Shown here: piece by piece, positions 18,069 to 25,257 of the stretch | Numbering within the stretch: position 1 is the first letter of the stretch | Layout: the number at the start of each line of letters is the position of its first letter | Assembly (NCBI GenBank): GCA_963827595.1 | Contig: CAWHBT010000009.1 | Location: 1-64,000 of the forward strand | Direction: 5' to 3' | Origin: DATEDA01 sp963827595 | GTDB lineage: Bacteria > Pseudomonadota > Gammaproteobacteria > Burkholderiales > SG8-39 | Length of the DNA: 64,000 bases | Made by a program: the position numbers and the translations under genes | Notes under the pieces: generated by a model | Database searches by the model: none | Told to the model about the DNA's origin: nothing | The model's input: the letters and a program-made list of their open reading frames with translations, nothing else

Positions 18069-19697
18069 ATGCCGGCGTTCGCCCCGTTCCCGCCCTGGCG
18101 CTGGGAAGTTCCGGAGCGCTTCAACATCGGGACCGCCTGCCTCGACCGCCATCTGGGCACGCCCACCGCGAACCGCGTGGCCATGGTCGTCGAGGACGAT
18201 GTCCTCGGCACGACGCAAGCGACCTACGCGCAGCTGGCGGATCGCACGAACCGGTTCGCGGAGTGCCTGCGCAACCTCGGGGTCGGGCCGGGCGAGCGAG
18301 TGCTCATCCGGCTGCCGAACTCGCTCGACTATCCGACCGCCTTCCTCGGCGCGATGAAGCGCGGTGCGATCGGCGTCCCGACCTCGACCCTCCTGACCGC
18401 CGAAGAGGTCCTCTACCTCGCGCGGGACTCCGGCGCGCGCGTGATCGTGATCGACAAGGCCGTCTGGGGGAGCTTCGGCCCCCGGCTCGCGGAGAGCCCG
18501 GCTCTCAAGATCGCGCTGCTCGCCGGTGCCGGGCCGGTGACGCGCCTGGCCGGCCTGGAGGTGCTCGACCTGGACGGCGCGCTGGCGGCGGTGACGGACT
18601 GCGCCCCGCCCCACGCGACGCGGCCGGACGATCCGGCGTACCTGGTCTATACCTCCGGCACGACTGGCTATCCGAAGGGCGTCCTCCACGGGCACCGCTC
18701 GCTGCTCGGCCGCCAGCCCGCCGGCGAATACTGGTTCGATCTCGATCCGGCCGGCGACCGGATCCTCCACTCGGGCAAGTTCAACTGGACCTACGTGCTC
18801 GGCTCGGCGATGATGGACCCGCTGTACCGCGGCCACACGGTCATCGCCTACGAGGGCCGGAACGACGCGGCCACCTGGCCGCGGCTCATCGCCAAGCACG
18901 CCGCCACCATCTTCATCGGCGTCCCCACGGTCTACCGCCAGGTCGTCCAGAAGACCGCGGTCACGCACCGGGACGTGCCGACGCTGCGCCACTGCATGAG
19001 CGCCGGCGAGCATCTGTCCGACGAGGTGCTCGAGCGCTGGCGCGAGCGGTTCGGCATGGACATCTACGAGGCGGTTGGGATGAGCGAGTTCTCCTACTAC
19101 CTCTCGCAGAGCAAGCATCGCCCGATCCGCCCGGGCTCGGCCGGATTCCCCCAGCCCGGCCATGACGTCAAGCTCCTCGACCCGGACACCCTGCGGGCGG
19201 TGCCGCCCGGCGAGGAAGGCATGATCTGTGTGCCGGACGGCGACCTCGGTCTCTTCATCGAGTACTGGAATCTGCCGGAGGAGACGGCTAAGCTCCGCCA
19301 CCATGGCTGGTTCTTCACCGGCGACTACGCGCGCTACGACGATGACGGGTACATCTGGTTCCTCGGCCGGCGGGACGACATCATCAAGAGCTTCGGCTAC
19401 CGCGTCTCGCCGTACGAGGTCGAGCGCGTGCTGAAGTCCCACCCGGCGGTCGCCGACTGCGCCTGCGTCGGCGAGGCGCTCGAGCGCGACAAGCGGCTGG
19501 TCGTCGCCTACGTGATCCCGCAGCCCGGCAGCCGGGTGAGCCCCGACGAGCTGCTCGCTTTCGGGCGCGATCACCTGGCGAGCTACAAGGCCCCGAAAGT
19601 CGTCTATCTCGCGCGCGACTTCCCGCGCACCAAGAACGGGAAGATCCTGCGGCGCGAGATCACGCCGGACCTGGCGGTGGCGCGCTCGGCCGCATGA
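18069..19697 (+). CDS. AMP-dependent acyl-CoA synthetase (benzoate-CoA ligase-like)
   Basis: 542 aa member of the ANL superfamily making an acyl-CoA through an acyl-adenylate. The phosphate loop is YTSGTTGYPKGVLHGH (about 195-210). Later come YEAVGMSEFSYY, FTGDYARYDDDGYIWFLGRRDD and the C-terminal catalytic Lys in RTKNGKILRRE. Its overall pattern is closer to benzoate/medium-chain acyl ligases than to Acs. It follows the CitE-like gene and is translationally coupled (ATGA) to the next small gene. The natural acid is not evident. Confidence 0.85.
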   Translation: MPAFAPFPPWRWEVPERFNIGTACLDRHLGTPTANRVAMVVEDDVLGTTQATYAQLADRTNRFAECLRNLGVGPGERVLIRLPNSLDYPTAFLGAMKRGAIGVPTSTLLTAEEVLYLARDSGARVIVIDKAVWGSFGPRLAESPALKIALLAGAGPVTRLAGLEVLDLDGALAAVTDCAPPHATRPDDPAYLVYTSGTTGYPKGVLHGHRSLLGRQPAGEYWFDLDPAGDRILHSGKFNWTYVLGSAMMDPLYRGHTVIAYEGRNDAATWPRLIAKHAATIFIGVPTVYRQVVQKTAVTHRDVPTLRHCMSAGEHLSDEVLERWRERFGMDIYEAVGMSEFSYYLSQSKHRPIRPGSAGFPQPGHDVKLLDPDTLRAVPPGEEGMICVPDGDLGLFIEYWNLPEETAKLRHHGWFFTGDYARYDDDGYIWFLGRRDDIIKSFGYRVSPYEVERVLKSHPAVADCACVGEALERDKRLVVAYVIPQPGSRVSPDELLAFGRDHLASYKAPKVVYLARDFPRTKNGKILRREITPDLAVARSAA

Positions 19698-20188
19698 AGG
19701 TCCGCGCGGCCTGGGTCGCCGCCGCGATCGGGCTCGCCGCGGCGGCGCCCGCGCCCGCGGAGTGGACGGTGGTCTTCTCCGCGAGCGACTACTTCATCGA
19801 GTTCGACCCGGCAGCGGTGCGCGTGCAGGGCCCGTACGCGATGGCGTGGACCCGCATGACGTTCACCGTGCCGCAGCACGTGCTCGAGACCGGCGTCAAG
19901 TACCAGTCGCAGCACCAGCTCCACGCGGTGGACTGTGCCACTTCCGCGTCGACCATCGTCGGGGTCGTGCTCTATTCCGGGGCGCTCGGGCGCGGTGAGG
20001 CGATCGAGCGGCAAAACCGTCCGCGCGCCGAATGGCAGCCGAAGCCGGTGCAGTCCGGCTCGCTCGGCGACGTCACCGTGCAGCGCACGTGCGCGGAGCT
20101 CGCGCGGCGTGCCGCGCCGGCCGCCGCCGACGCCGGGAAGCGCGGTGATAAAATCCCGCCGCCTCGCTCCGACCCCCAGCAAAAATGA
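19694..20188 (+). CDS. secreted protein of unknown function
   Basis: 164 aa. The N-terminus is a signal peptide (hydrophobic Ala-rich stretch ending APAPAEW), followed by a compact domain with ten or so strands suggested by alternating residues (WTVVFSASDYFIEFDPAAV, YAMAWTRMTF, KYQSQHQLHAVDC). This resembles short surface-adhesin-E-like proteins but I am not sure. The C-terminal 25 residues are low-complexity, charged and Pro-rich. The ATG overlaps the stop of the CoA ligase gene. Confidence 0.7.
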   Translation: MKVRAAWVAAAIGLAAAAPAPAEWTVVFSASDYFIEFDPAAVRVQGPYAMAWTRMTFTVPQHVLETGVKYQSQHQLHAVDCATSASTIVGVVLYSGALGRGEAIERQNRPRAEWQPKPVQSGSLGDVTVQRTCAELARRAAPAAADAGKRGDKIPPPRSDPQQK

Positions 20189-20228
20189 CCCCAACACCGA
20201 TCCAGTACCACGAGGAGAGCCGCGCCTA

Positions 20229-21194
20229 GTGCGGAAGGTCTCCAACCGGCGGCGCGTCCTGGTGACCGGCGGTGCCGGCTTCCTCGGCTCGCACCTTTGC
20301 GAGCGGCTGCTCGCGCGCGGCGACGACGTCCTGTGCGTCGACAACCTCTACTCCGGCACCAAAGACAACATCGCGCAGCTGCTCGGGAACCCGCACTTCG
20401 AGCTGCAGCGGCACGACGTCACGTTTCCCCTCTACGTCGAGGTCGACGAGATCTACAACCTCGCCTGCCCCGCCTCGCCCGTGCACTACCAGTTCGACCC
20501 GGTGCAGACGACGAAGACGAGCGTCCACGGCGCGATCAACGTGCTGGGCCTCGCCAAGCGGGTGAAGGCGCGGATCTTCCAGGCCTCGACGAGCGAGGTC
20601 TACGGCGATCCCAAGGTCCATCCCCAGCCGGAGGAGTACTGGGGTCACGTCAACCCGATCGGCCGGCGCGCCTGCTACGACGAGGGGAAGCGGTGCGCCG
20701 AGACGCTGTTCTTCGACTACCACCGCGTGCACGGCCTCGAGATCAAGGTCGCGCGCATCTTCAACACCTACGGCCCCCGCATGCACCAGAACGACGGGCG
20801 GGTGGTGTCGAATTTCATCGTCCAGGCGCTCAAGGGCGAGCCGATCACGGTGTACGGCGACGGCAGCCAGACCCGCTCGTTCTGCTACGTCGACGACCTG
20901 ATCGAAGCGTTCATCCGCTTCATGGACACGCCGGCGGAGCACACCGGGCCGCTCAACCTCGGCAATCCGAACGAGTTCACGATCCTGGAGCTCGCCAAGC
21001 ACGTCATCGCGCTGACCGGCTCGCGCTCGCGGATCGTCTTCGAGGCGCTCCCCGGCGACGACCCCGTGCAGCGGCAGCCCGACATCGCGAAGGCGCGCGC
21101 GCTGCTCGGGTGGGAGCCCGGCATCCAGCTCGAGCAGGGGCTGCGGAAGACGATCGAGCACTTCCGCGCGCTCGGCATCGGCGCCCGCGCCTGA
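20229..21194 (+). CDS. UDP-glucuronate decarboxylase / NAD-dependent sugar-nucleotide epimerase
   Basis: 321 aa short-chain dehydrogenase of the UXS type, converting UDP-glucuronate to UDP-xylose with bound NAD. The N-terminal Rossmann loop is TGGAGFLGSHLCERL. The catalytic Tyr-x-x-x-Lys is YDEGKR (about residue 150), preceded by STSEVYGDP and followed by RIFNTYGPRMHQNDGRVV, all typical of UXS. I chose the GTG at 20229 because GAGGAG lies about 10 nt upstream and the fold begins at once. No glycosyltransferase genes adjoin it, so its polysaccharide context is not visible here. Confidence 0.88.
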   Translation: MRKVSNRRRVLVTGGAGFLGSHLCERLLARGDDVLCVDNLYSGTKDNIAQLLGNPHFELQRHDVTFPLYVEVDEIYNLACPASPVHYQFDPVQTTKTSVHGAINVLGLAKRVKARIFQASTSEVYGDPKVHPQPEEYWGHVNPIGRRACYDEGKRCAETLFFDYHRVHGLEIKVARIFNTYGPRMHQNDGRVVSNFIVQALKGEPITVYGDGSQTRSFCYVDDLIEAFIRFMDTPAEHTGPLNLGNPNEFTILELAKHVIALTGSRSRIVFEALPGDDPVQRQPDIAKARALLGWEPGIQLEQGLRKTIEHFRALGIGARA

Positions 21195-21207
21195 CCGCGC
21201 GCGGGCG

Positions 21208-21903
21208 TCAGCGCACGGGCGCGCCGTCCTCGAAGCGCTCGCCGGGGTCCTCCTCGCCGTAGGTCGACGGCGGATAGAACGCGCGGAAGTCCGCGTTCAC
21301 CTTCTCGTACGGGAAGTCGGACCACATGCCGTGGTGCTTCACGTACTCCATGTGCCGGCGGTCGTGAGCGTCGTACTCCTGGTACAGCGCGTCCGCACGC
21401 CCGTCGAACTCGGTCGGACGCACGCCGAACCGGCGGCAAAGCTCGATGTTGAAGGCGGGCACCGCCTTCACCCACTGCCCGTCGACCCGCAGGGCCGCGT
21501 AGGCGTGGTCGATGAAGTGCGTCTTGCCGCCCATCCGCGCCTTCAGCTTCTCGGTGGTGAGATGGTTCACGACGTCCGAGAGACCGATCGCGGCCGGGAT
21601 CCCGGCGGCGCGCGCGGCCGTCACGAGCAGGATGGCCTTGGTGATGCAGTAGCCGCGGCCGGCCGCGAGCACGTTGGTCGCGACGTACTCCTCCGGGGCG
21701 AGCCGTACCGCGAACGGATCGTAGCGCCAGCCGTCGCGCACCGCGTAGAAGAGCTTCACCGCCCGGTCGACGTCCGATCCCGTGCCCGCGGTGGTGGCGT
21801 GAGCGAAGCGGCGGATCGCCTCCGACTCGCAGTCGAGGAACCGCGTGCTCGCCAGGTACTCCGGCCCCGGCGCCGGCACTTCCGTCGGTGGCGTGTGAAT
21901 CAT
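21208..21903 (-). CDS. transglutaminase-like cysteine protease-fold protein
   Basis: 231 aa. A transglutaminase-core fold is supported by the Cys motif GRGYCITKAILLV (about residue 82), HFIDHAYAALRVDGQW with the His, and a later Asp/Asn-containing segment (VKAVPAFN). Bacterial members act as proteases, amidases or scaffold proteins. There is no signal peptide, so it is probably cytoplasmic. I prefer the ATG at 21903 over 21909 because GGAG is 7 nt upstream of the former. It is convergent with the UDP-glucuronate decarboxylase gene, with only 13 bp between. Confidence 0.8.
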   Translation of the reverse strand: MIHTPPTEVPAPGPEYLASTRFLDCESEAIRRFAHATTAGTGSDVDRAVKLFYAVRDGWRYDPFAVRLAPEEYVATNVLAAGRGYCITKAILLVTAARAAGIPAAIGLSDVVNHLTTEKLKARMGGKTHFIDHAYAALRVDGQWVKAVPAFNIELCRRFGVRPTEFDGRADALYQEYDAHDRRHMEYVKHHGMWSDFPYEKVNADFRAFYPPSTYGEEDPGERFEDGAPVR

Positions 21904-21932
21904 CCGCATGCTCCGGGCGCCATCTTAGCCTG

Positions 21933-22457
21933 CTAGCGCTTCGCCCCGAGCAGCGTGCGGCGGCACCTGGCGGCGCCGCAGAAGCACGGCCAGCGGCGCT
22001 TCTCGCGCGGCGTGTGCCGCTCGTCGAGCGTGATGCCGTAGTCGTAGCCGAGCTCTTCGCCGGGCGCGATCGCGCGGATCGCTTCGATGAAGATCCGGCC
22101 GTCCTCGTCGACGGCTTCGCAGTTCGGATCGCAGGAGTGGTTGATCCACCGCGCGGCGTTCCCGCCCTGCCGGGCGTCGATCACCATGTCGTCGTCCAGC
22201 TCGAAGAGGAAGGTGTGCGTCGGCTCCCGTTCGTCCTCGGAATACAGGCGGTTCGCGCTTGCGTACGAGATGCGCCGGCCGGTGTACTCGATGATCCGCA
22301 CGCCCTTCGCGATCGCCCGGGCCGCGAAGACGCCGCGCCCGTGGATCGTCGAGCGCCTGACGACGTAGAGGGATCCGCCATCCGGCGGCGGATGGCCGTT
22401 GAGCTTGCGTCCTGCGGTGGGGTGTCCGTTGACTTTCGGCGGGTTCCTGCGCGGCAT
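21933..22457 (-). CDS. SET-domain protein lysine methyltransferase-like protein
   Basis: 174 aa. After a 30-residue polar head comes a complete SET domain: VRRSTIHGRGVFAAR at the start, RWINHSCDPNCE (the SAM-binding NHSC knot), ELGYDYGI, and a post-SET zinc motif (CFCGAARCRRTL, with the Cys of NHSC). This matches eukaryote-like SAM-dependent protein-lysine methyltransferases, which also occur in some bacteria. The target is unknown. Neighbours (transglutaminase-like gene, fumC) do not point to one. Confidence 0.88.
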   Translation of the reverse strand: MPRRNPPKVNGHPTAGRKLNGHPPPDGGSLYVVRRSTIHGRGVFAARAIAKGVRIIEYTGRRISYASANRLYSEDEREPTHTFLFELDDDMVIDARQGGNAARWINHSCDPNCEAVDEDGRIFIEAIRAIAPGEELGYDYGITLDERHTPREKRRWPCFCGAARCRRTLLGAKR

Positions 22458-22522
22458 GCGATGGTCCGTGTTGCGGGCCGCGGGATTGTAGTCGATCGGA
22501 TCGATCCTTTCGATGATGTCGC

Positions 22523-23920
22523 TCAGGACTTCGGCCCGACCATGTCGTCGGCGCGCACCCAGCGATCGAAGTCTTCGGCGGTGACGTGGCCCGACGCGAG
22601 CGCGGCGTCGCGCAGGGTCGCGCCGTCGCGGTGCGCCCGCTTCGCGATCTCCGCCGCGCGGTCGTAGCCGATGCGCGGCGCGAGCGCGGTGACGAGCATC
22701 AGCGACCGCTCCACGAGCTCGGCGATGCGCGCGCGGCTCGGCTCGATGCCCTGCGCGCAGTGCCGGTCGAAGCTCGCCGCGCCGTCGCCGAGCAGCCGGA
22801 CGCTCTGCAGGAAGTCATGCGCGATCAGCGGCTTGTACACGTTCAGCTCGAAGTGGCCGTTGGCGCCGCCCCAGTTGACTGCGACGTCGTTCCCGAACAC
22901 CTGCGCGCACGCCATCGTCAGCGCCTCGCACTGGGTCGGGTTGACCTTCCCGGGCATGATCGAGCTCCCGGGCTCGTTCTCCGGGATCAGGAGCTCGCCG
23001 AGGCCGGAGCGCGGGCCCGAGGCCATCCAGCGGACGTCGTTCGCGATCTTCGTGAGCGACGCGGCGACCGTCTTGAGCGCACCATGGGCGTGCACGAGCG
23101 CGTCGTGGGCGGCGAGCGCTTCGAACTTGTTCGGGGCCGGAATGAATGGGAGCCCCGTCGCCCGCGCGAGCTCGGCGGCGACGCGCGCGCCGAACTCCGG
23201 CGGCGCGTTGAGCCCGGTCCCGACCGCGGTGCCGCCGACGGCGAGCTCGCAAAGATGCGCCGCCGAGGCTTCGACGTGCGTGATCCCGTGCTCGAGCTGC
23301 GCGACATACCCCGAGAACTCCTGCCCCAGCGTGAGCGGCGTCGCGTCCTGCAGGTGCGTGCGGCCGATTTTGACGATCTCGGCAAACGCGGCGGCCTTGG
23401 CCGCGAGCGTGCCGCGCAGGGCGCGGAGCGCCGGCAGCAGGCGGTGCACCAGCGCCTCGACCGCGGCGACGTGCATCGCGGTCGGGATGATGTCGTTCGA
23501 CGACTGGCTGCGATTGACGTCGTCGTTGGGGTGGACGAGCCGCTCCGGCCCGCGGTTGCCGCCGAGGAGCTCGGAGGCCCGGTTCGCGAGCACCTCGTTC
23601 ATGTTCATGTTGGTCTGCGTGCCGGAGCCGGTCTGCCACACGACCAGCGGGAACTCCTCGTCGTGCCGACCGGCCAGCACCTCGTCGGCGGCGGCGATGA
23701 TCGCCTCGGCCTTCGCCGGCTCGAGTGCGCCGAGTGCGAGGTTCACCGTCGCGCACGCGCGCTTCACCAGCGCCAGCGCGCGCAGTAGCTCGAGCGGCAT
23801 GCGCTCGCCGGAGATGCGGAAGAGCTCCAGGGACCGCTGGGTCTGCGCGCCCCACAGGCGCGCCGCGGGCACCTCGATCTCGCCGAAGGTGTCGCGCTCG
23901 ATGCGGAATCCGCCCGCCAT
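22523..23920 (-). CDS. fumC: class II fumarate hydratase
   Basis: 465 aa iron-free fumarase of the TCA cycle (fumarate plus water to malate), a homotetramer in the cytoplasm. The signature GSSIMPGKVNPTQCE is present, as are QTGSGTQTNMNMNEV, the substrate-site SQSSNDIIPTAMH and GRTHLQDATPLTLGQEFSGY. The length is normal. The ATG at 23920 has a strong GGAGCCTCCC upstream, better than the further ATG at 23938. Confidence 0.96.
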   Translation of the reverse strand: MAGGFRIERDTFGEIEVPAARLWGAQTQRSLELFRISGERMPLELLRALALVKRACATVNLALGALEPAKAEAIIAAADEVLAGRHDEEFPLVVWQTGSGTQTNMNMNEVLANRASELLGGNRGPERLVHPNDDVNRSQSSNDIIPTAMHVAAVEALVHRLLPALRALRGTLAAKAAAFAEIVKIGRTHLQDATPLTLGQEFSGYVAQLEHGITHVEASAAHLCELAVGGTAVGTGLNAPPEFGARVAAELARATGLPFIPAPNKFEALAAHDALVHAHGALKTVAASLTKIANDVRWMASGPRSGLGELLIPENEPGSSIMPGKVNPTQCEALTMACAQVFGNDVAVNWGGANGHFELNVYKPLIAHDFLQSVRLLGDGAASFDRHCAQGIEPSRARIAELVERSLMLVTALAPRIGYDRAAEIAKRAHRDGATLRDAALASGHVTAEDFDRWVRADDMVGPKS

Positions 23921-24015
23921 GGGAGGCTCCCCGGGCAATGAGGAGCGCTCACCTTAAGCCACAAACGCGCGGCGGGCCAGACCGCCGGCGGCGAGCCGCG
24001 CCGGGCGGGGGCCGA

Positions 24016-24225
24016 TCAGGGCCAGCTGTACTGCGCGAAGCCCGGCCTATCCCCGGGCGGGCCGAGCGGGGAAGCCCTGCGCCTCGAGGCGGTCCCGCTC
24101 CTGCTGCTGCCATGGACGATCTCGACCCCGTTCGACGGCCTGCCGGCGCAGCCGGCGAGCATCAGCAGGGCGAGCGCTGAGGCGAGCGCGGCGCGGATGC
24201 TGCGGGATAGACGAACCGCCATCAT
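24016..24225 (-). pseudogene. small lipoprotein paralogue E of the GFPQY array (frameshifted)
   Basis: Begins MMAVRLSRSIRAALASALALLMLAGCAGRP..., a signal peptide with lipobox LAGC nearly identical to copy C. It continues GVEIV, then the frame breaks near 24112, where copy C has GTCGTCTGG and this copy one base fewer. In the second frame it reads QQQERDRLEAQGFPARPARG and stops at 24047. In the first frame it continues to a second GF-QY-like end (PGFAQYSWP) at 24016. It is probably a decaying or misread copy of a lipoprotein of about 58 aa. Confidence 0.6.
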
Positions 24226-24303
24226 GTCGGTCCCGACGCTGACGGCGCCGAGCTCGGTTGAGCGCCGGCACTGCGGTGGCAAGCCTTCGCTGCGCCTGAC
24301 GGA

Positions 24304-24457
24304 GTACTGCGGGAACCCGGCTCGCTGGCTGCTGCCATTGCGCCACAATTTCGATGATCCACTGCTGCGCTTGCGACGGGGTGCCGAGCCGGCGCAGCCG
24401 GCGAGCATCGAGAAGGCGATCGCGGCGGCGAGTGCGGCGCGGGCGGGCCGAGCTCAT
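24304..24457 (-). pseudogene. small lipoprotein paralogue D of the GFPQY array (frameshifted)
   Basis: Starts MSSAR at 24457. An extra C near 24442 breaks the frame, after which AALAAAIAFSMLAGCAG (signal and lipobox) is readable. The frame shifts again near 24387 and gives TPSQAQQWIIEIVAQWQQ, matching copy B (SPSQAQQWIMENEAQKQQ). A third shift near 24328 restores AGFPQY. No stop lies close behind, so the true end is unclear. It is recognisable as a diverged duplicate of copy B. Confidence 0.6.
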
Positions 24458-24497
24458 GACGGGGCATCCTCCGACTTCTCACTGTTACCGGAGGCGA

Positions 24498-24671
24498 TCA
24501 GTCGAAGTTGTACTGAGGGAAGCCCTGCGCCTGGAGACGCTGCCGCTCCTGCTCCTGCCAGACGACGATCTCGACGCCGTTCGTCGGGCGGCCGGCGCAA
24601 CCGGCGAGGACGGCGAGGGCGAGCGCCGCGGCGAGCGCGGCGTGGATGCTGCGCGATACACGAACTGACAT
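24498..24671 (-). CDS. small lipoprotein C of the GFPQY array
   Basis: 57 aa. The signal peptide (SRSIHAALAAALALAVLAGC) has a clear lipobox with the lipidated Cys at residue 25. The mature part is only 33 residues, NGVEIVVWQEQERQRLQAQGFPQYNFD, polar and probably helical before the GFPQY end. AAGGAGTGGAACG precedes the start. The family is unknown to me; a membrane-anchored peptide or regulator is possible, but no function is claimed. Confidence 0.8.
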   Translation of the reverse strand: MSVRVSRSIHAALAAALALAVLAGCAGRPTNGVEIVVWQEQERQRLQAQGFPQYNFD

Positions 24672-24740
24672 CGTTCCACTCCTTACGTTGACGGCGCCGA
24701 CTCCGGTTCCCGGGCGCCGGTGCGATGGCAACCCAGCCCG

Positions 24741-24923
24741 CTACGAGGAACCCACGTACTGCGGGAACCCGGCGTTGTTGAGCTGCTGCTTCTGCGCCTC
24801 GTTTTCCATGATCCACTGCTGCGCCTGCGACGGGCTACCCGAGGTGGCGCAGCCGGCGAGCGCACCCAACGCCAGCGCCATGGCGAGCACCGCGCAGATC
24901 CGGCGGGAACGGCGGCGACTCAT
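24741..24923 (-). CDS. small lipoprotein B of the GFPQY array
   Basis: 60 aa: basic start (MSRRRSRR), hydrophobic stretch, lipobox LAGC with the Cys at 25. The mature segment is SPSQAQQWIMENEAQKQQL followed by NNAGFPQYVGSS. The ATG shares one base with the stop of copy A (TGATG), so A and B are translationally coupled. The segment QQW..(M/E)...QK resembles the EGLDWVLWNEAEKKRL stretch of copy A. Confidence 0.8.
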   Translation of the reverse strand: MSRRRSRRICAVLAMALALGALAGCATSGSPSQAQQWIMENEAQKQQLNNAGFPQYVGSS

Positions 24924-25108
24924 CACCCGGGCCCGTCGTTGTATTGCGGGAAACCGGCGTCGTCCAAGCGTTTCTTCTCGGCCTCGTTCCAGAGCACCCA
25001 GTCGAGGCCCTCTTTGTACCGCGGGTCCGAGGCACAGCCGACGAGGCCCGACAGCCCGGCGACGAGCACCGAAAGCATCACGATCCGGTCGAAGCGCTTG
25101 ATCATCAC
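24923..25108 (-). CDS. small lipoprotein A of the GFPQY array
   Basis: 61 aa. The signal peptide (IVMLSVLVAGLSGLVGC) has lipobox LVGC, followed by a charged mature segment (SDPRYKEGLDWVLWNEAEKK) ending RLDDAGFPQYNDGPG. It is the first gene of the array in transcription order. The 149 bp upstream (25109-25257) probably carry the promoter; a TATACC hexamer is visible there but no convincing -35. Either of two adjacent ATGs may be the start. Confidence 0.8.
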   Translation of the reverse strand: MMIKRFDRIVMLSVLVAGLSGLVGCASDPRYKEGLDWVLWNEAEKKRLDDAGFPQYNDGPG

Positions 25109-25257
25109 CCTTCCATTCGACAGTTTCAGCTACTGGTATAGCAAACAGACGGCGCCAGTGCCTATTCCGAACGCCGGGCACGCACCGAAATGTACGCAGA
25201 ACCGCCCGGCGCGGATGCGCTGGGCGCCTGTCAGCCGTTTGAAAGCTTGCGCCCCCG

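Larger units (their letters stand above)
24016..25108 (-). repeat. tandem array of five small-lipoprotein paralogues (A-B-C-D-E)
   Basis: Five copies of one short-lipoprotein design follow one another: signal peptide, lipobox, a short polar segment and GFPQY. Copies B and D match each other best, and so do C and E, at protein and DNA level. For example, a long stretch around GATCCACTGCTGCGC is shared by B and D, and around GGAAGCCCTGCGCCT by C and E. This implies that a two-gene unit (B-C) was duplicated to give D-E. The D-E unit carries the frameshifts. Confidence 0.75.
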
